Below, piece after piece: positions 61,401-64,000 of a stretch of DNA of 64,000 bases (positions are counted from its first letter, which is position 1; each line of letters opens with the position of its first letter). A program made the translations under genes and the position numbers. This DNA is from Oscillospiraceae bacterium. GTDB lineage: Bacteria > Bacillota > Clostridia > Lachnospirales > Lachnospiraceae. Location: positions 124,001 through 188,000 of the forward strand of contig JAETOO010000018.1 of NCBI GenBank assembly GCA_021771715.1, in the 5' to 3' direction. The notes under the pieces are model-generated. The model did no database searches. It was given only the letters and a program-made list of their open reading frames with translations, and was not told where the DNA came from.

Positions 61401-64000
61401 AGGGGCGGTGACGACGCCGGGCGATGGAAAGGGCCACTGGGGCAGGCGGCTCTACTGGAATGAGGAACCCCGGACTGCCTACGCAAAGGGCGGCGCCCCC
61501 AGCAATTATCGTTTCTATTTCGACGGGTGCTATTACGGCGGAACGTGGACGGTGAATGAAGCGGACAAGGTGAAGGATCCTGGGACGGTACTTGGAACCG
61601 GTAAAGATAAAACGTATAGTTTCACTGTCAGCGGCTATGATTTTGATCTTGACGGCGAGAAATTTCCGCTCAAGGATGCAGGGAACAGCGGCAATGTTAC
61701 GCTGTACGAGAACCAGGCGCACTGTTTTTCAGCAGGCTTTATTCAGGTGCTGAATGTGTTTCCTCGGGTACAGAAGATGTCTGTGGCAAGCCTGCAGGAA
61801 TATACGGAGGTAAGTAATCTGAATGTTACCACCTGCGGCGGCCAGGAGATTGCCCCGGAATACGAAAAGAATAAGGAAGATAATAAGATAGAATATAAGG
61901 TCACACTGTATTCGCCGGGTGGAGTCACGAAGGGAAATTCATTTAATAAATTTTTTGAGCTCGGTCCTAAGAGAAATGAGGGGCTTGCGATGAGTGTAGG
62001 GGATGGGTATCTGGGAACGAATTACTGGGACCATCCGAACGACTGCAGCACCTTTGCGGGGGACAAGATCACTCTGATGGGATACGGATTGCTGGACTCC
62101 AGCTCGGATGCGCATATCAACGCGATGAATCTTCTGCAGCTCTTCGACAGCAGGGCGCTGCGCATTGACGGCGAACCGAAGATGTTTCAGGAGCGTACTA
62201 CTGCCTCGGAATTGGGAACGTATCGCATCCTTTATGCGGGTGATCCGGACTATCCGGAGGGCTACGATACCAACAAATCGGATATCATGCACTATATGAA
62301 CGGGGTGCGCGAGGAGGATCTGGTCTACGCGGACGAGTTAGGCGCTGATGGCAAAGTTCATGTAGAGGGGATGCAACCGTTGACCTGTATCGGCGTGCTG
62401 GTGGAGCTGCGCAACTGCGACATTCAGGGCGGCAGATATCAGTATCTGAGCATTCCGATGAAGGTGAATCCGGACGATGAGCGTCTGGTAGGTAAGACGG
62501 TCGGCACCGTGAACGCGGTGCGCATCTGGAAGGGCGAGGGCGCCATGATGAAAGAGGGCCGGCCGATCACCTGGACGGACGGAACGTGGAATGGCAGCGA
62601 GAACGTGCTGGAAGGCTATCAGGACAACGAAGAGATCAAGGACATGGGAGATCTCGAGGACGAAGAGATCAGGCTGTGCCGGGTTGAAAATGGCGCAGCT
62701 CCAGGAAAGACGCACTACATAAAGTGCGAGTTCGAGAACGGCCTGCTCGCCCCGGGTACGGCTGATGCGGGCGTTCTGTACGGGAACAGCCTGATGATCC
62801 TGAGCTATGAGGCCAGCGTCGGAATCAAGGTGGATAAGCAGAGTACGGGCGGAAACGCGACGTTTGACGTGGGCAACAATGAGACGGTGGTGGATTACAC
62901 CATCAACGGGATCGAGACCAAGATCTCCGATCCGACAAAGGCGGCGGACAAGACGACAAACCTGACGATCCAGGTGAAACTGGACGGAGGCGACAAGACG
63001 GACGAAAACAGGAGAATTGCGATCTCCCCGCAATCCTATAGGATAAAGGGCTACCGTGTGAATGAGGACGGCAAACCGGTGGATAAGCAGGGAAATCCGC
63101 TTCCTGTGGATACGTATGGCTGTCCGATGGTCGAGCCGGAGGTGATTGAGATCACCGGATCGAGTGAGGCGCCTATGAGGTTCGGCATAATCTATAAGTA
63201 TGAGACGCCGCAGGGAGGCACAGGTCCTGCCAAGCCTCCGAAATTCTGTCCGATGGAGATCTACCCGGTGCTGCCGAACGTGAACAACCAGCAGATCGTG
63301 TTCGAGATCAAGGATGCGCCTGTGGGAATCGCCCTTCCCGACATCTCGTTCTCGGCGAATATCCAGGTGGGAGAGCATCTGCACAACAACGACACGATCG
63401 AGGCGCACGTCTACATCTGCGGAAGCGGCGATAATCGGGCCTACACGGAAGAGAATGTAGGGGGAAATACCGCCACTGCGGATATCGGTATCATCAAGGG
63501 GATGGGCGCATTCCTGAATAAGACGGTGGACCGCAGCATCATGGAGCTGAATGACTACTTTACCTATACGGTGAGGTACGACAACAACAGCAATAATGAG
63601 AAGGAACTCGTGTATTTCTACGATCTGCTGCCCAGCAACGGCGACAGCCGCAAGTCACGTTTCAGCGGCAGAATAGAACTGGATAACTTCAGCGCGGATC
63701 TGACGAAAAAGGAAGGCGATACCGAGGCGTTCAAGGCGGACGTGACGATCTACGGCAGCACGACCTCGTATTCGGAGCTGAAAGATCGGGTAGACGGTTT
63801 CAACGGAAAAGACAAGGCTACCATCGACGAGATGCTTGAGAGCGGTGAGAATGAAGACGGGAAGCCGCTGTTCGTGAAACTGGGGACGATTGACAATACG
63901 ACAGGAACATTCCGGCCCAGCGGAAGCGGGACAGACGACGTGATAAGAAATATCACGGGTATCTACGTCAAGGCAGAGCACCTCGGAAGCAACCGCGTGC
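58453..64000 (+). CDS. Very large secreted surface protein, 3' end outside the window
   Basis: Open from ATG 58453 to the window edge, at least 1,849 residues. A signal peptide (about 1-36, ending F-A-Q) leads to a Pro/Glu/Ser/Thr-rich stalk (about 40-300) with repeats such as E-E-P-S-G-E-x-K-P and D-E-T-E-P-Q-S-G-S-E-S-E-S. A Cys/His cluster (about 311-340, with C-D-H-H-P-I-H-T-Q-Q-C-G-Y and C-G-F-L-C-P-I-C-H) follows. A long beta-rich region comes next; its end (L-N-K-T-V-D, Y-F-T-Y-T-V-R-Y-D-N) resembles DUF11-type surface modules. An anchor motif would lie beyond the window. It is probably an adhesin-like protein under control of the invertible promoter. Confidence 0.8.
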   Translation, partial: MRRCVKSSICEKWIAWFLIVCLCLSNIGELGVAFAQEEAQETEIVTLPASEAGEQPDEELMALDEEFAGEPTVLGEEPAGEPTVIIEKLEEEPAPTGIPKVSESPEPTKDPVPAEEPAAAEESVLTKDPASSEEPSGEPKPAEDQEPAAEEPSGESKPTEGQEPAAEEPSGETKPTEGQKPTEGQKPTEDQKPTESQGPTESKEPTENDTTTDSQTPGETTPDESGSDETEPQSGSESESDETEPQSGSESESDETEPQSGSESESGTESESGTELESGTESESGTESESETESESESETETEVILVGETCDHHPIHTQQCGYVEGDETAVCGFLCPICHSELFPFLQDSGVSIQVPEEEEANLISERTDLLEGVTLSRADGSDTADLSVRVYSIIDSAAYLPVQLEEDRYLTPAEGLNYLMLYAAYDAENHLVAAAQRVLAAVPAVAAEDRFVAYDMGDEKTAAVKIFVELKDEDVKKQINDERYQLTISSKDTADFAEEIKRVVDETNDGGLQCYELCWKDESGKVVSELPGFSEGTEATVTVEYLKPEARLRGEDACRKLMVLNVQDGKLIEDSHVTDVQVTGAEEKPEGYTSFSFTTTAKGPYVFASKRVYKGYIAGLSIESMKDGTEDFDTVEAPGNDVSATNQIVRSFDKIGYDLRVDFGARSIKATAESTELYFEMTMNAGLYDAQFDTSAFLWLGQTYEISYLNAAGEVVLTRRRDGKYYQDDREINLNAVLKSNEEKYEDTLGIVTQRLTGWATVHPKDPASKNVLSGYQTYSAGVQMKNAKNGSKISPSFKVWLKGNEDNYGAESGEGGSVHPSVKITKNETKSKEVTVSAGGSYNLQLKRCPDISYKSWFDFRTGDEVDETIVSRLDTLAKKEVNWGISDPSKWTGITKEEEEEFKYYRYGRIIGYGLTLQLYNDPGKNFKGLSLPSGDITFDLTLTSDIEGGEDNFTPLLWEYNENVVSNTAYNYHDYVDRGAVTTPGDGKGHWGRRLYWNEEPRTAYAKGGAPSNYRFYFDGCYYGGTWTVNEADKVKDPGTVLGTGKDKTYSFTVSGYDFDLDGEKFPLKDAGNSGNVTLYENQAHCFSAGFIQVLNVFPRVQKMSVASLQEYTEVSNLNVTTCGGQEIAPEYEKNKEDNKIEYKVTLYSPGGVTKGNSFNKFFELGPKRNEGLAMSVGDGYLGTNYWDHPNDCSTFAGDKITLMGYGLLDSSSDAHINAMNLLQLFDSRALRIDGEPKMFQERTTASELGTYRILYAGDPDYPEGYDTNKSDIMHYMNGVREEDLVYADELGADGKVHVEGMQPLTCIGVLVELRNCDIQGGRYQYLSIPMKVNPDDERLVGKTVGTVNAVRIWKGEGAMMKEGRPITWTDGTWNGSENVLEGYQDNEEIKDMGDLEDEEIRLCRVENGAAPGKTHYIKCEFENGLLAPGTADAGVLYGNSLMILSYEASVGIKVDKQSTGGNATFDVGNNETVVDYTINGIETKISDPTKAADKTTNLTIQVKLDGGDKTDENRRIAISPQSYRIKGYRVNEDGKPVDKQGNPLPVDTYGCPMVEPEVIEITGSSEAPMRFGIIYKYETPQGGTGPAKPPKFCPMEIYPVLPNVNNQQIVFEIKDAPVGIALPDISFSANIQVGEHLHNNDTIEAHVYICGSGDNRAYTEENVGGNTATADIGIIKGMGAFLNKTVDRSIMELNDYFTYTVRYDNNSNNEKELVYFYDLLPSNGDSRKSRFSGRIELDNFSADLTKKEGDTEAFKADVTIYGSTTSYSELKDRVDGFNGKDKATIDEMLESGENEDGKPLFVKLGTIDNTTGTFRPSGSGTDDVIRNITGIYVKAEHLGSNRV
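59134..59250 (+). repeat. Three 39-bp coding repeats in the surface-protein stalk
   Basis: Nearly identical units at 59134-59172, 59173-59211 and 59212-59250 encode D-E-T-E-P-Q-S-G-S-E-S-E-S. Such in-frame repeats can change number by slippage or recombination and alter stalk length. Confidence 0.85.

Overview
The window looks like a chromosomal segment of a GC-rich, plant-glycan-degrading member of the Clostridia, most likely Lachnospiraceae. Pointers are strong AGGAGG ribosome sites, YesM/YesN two-component regulation beside an oligosaccharide ABC transporter, a fused PotCD polyamine transporter, PD-(D/E)XK 'transposase' nucleases and a very large Pro/Glu-rich secreted protein. No rRNA, tRNA or CRISPR array was seen. 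Species assignment is inference only.

Layout. 1-4.3 kb: the start of a GNAT acetyltransferase, a GH120 beta-xylosidase and a MATE exporter. 4.4-5.0 kb: an AT-rich island with a decayed BRO-type phage gene. 5.0-10 kb: an XRE/cupin regulator and the polyamine operon potA-potB-potCD; PotA carries an unusual insert in its C-terminal domain. 10.2-16.6 kb: glycogen debranching enzyme, an Rpn-like nuclease and a GntR-controlled ABC exporter. 16.7-31.6 kb: a glycan locus with GH31, an AraC regulator, GH43, a two-permease/one-binding-protein ABC importer, two clan GH-A-like hydrolases and a GH112 phosphorylase. 32-35 kb: a second Rpn-like protein, a Gfo/Idh/MocA oxidoreductase and endonuclease III. 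35.1-46.5 kb: YesM/YesN, a second ABC importer, a GH3 and a second GH112. 46.6-51.2 kb: a Nudix protein and the hexuronate genes uxuA, a GntR regulator and a uxuB-like gene. 51.3-56.2 kb: an NYN/OST-HTH protein, a second MATE, and a BlaI/BlaR1-like pair with a divergent exported protein.

56.2-64 kb holds the most striking system. A tyrosine recombinase is followed directly by a roughly 330-bp segment bounded by 28-bp inverted repeats. The segment contains one good promoter, pointing backwards in this assembly, and one terminator, pointing forwards. Downstream lie two small genes and a secreted protein of at least 1,849 residues that runs off the window. This reads as a phase-variable promoter switch captured in the OFF state.

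The second striking observation is a pair of about 240-nt non-coding elements (19.9 kb and 25.6 kb, same orientation). They share a multi-helix fold with a possible pseudoknot, and at least nine base pairs differ between the copies by compensatory double changes. They flank the GH43/ABC importer locus.

The enzymes fit together as uptake and intracellular breakdown of xylan-type and galactose-containing oligosaccharides: the two importers bring them in, GH120, GH43, GH31 and GH3 trim them, GH112 phosphorolyses galactosides, and UxuA/UxuB handle uronic acid side groups.
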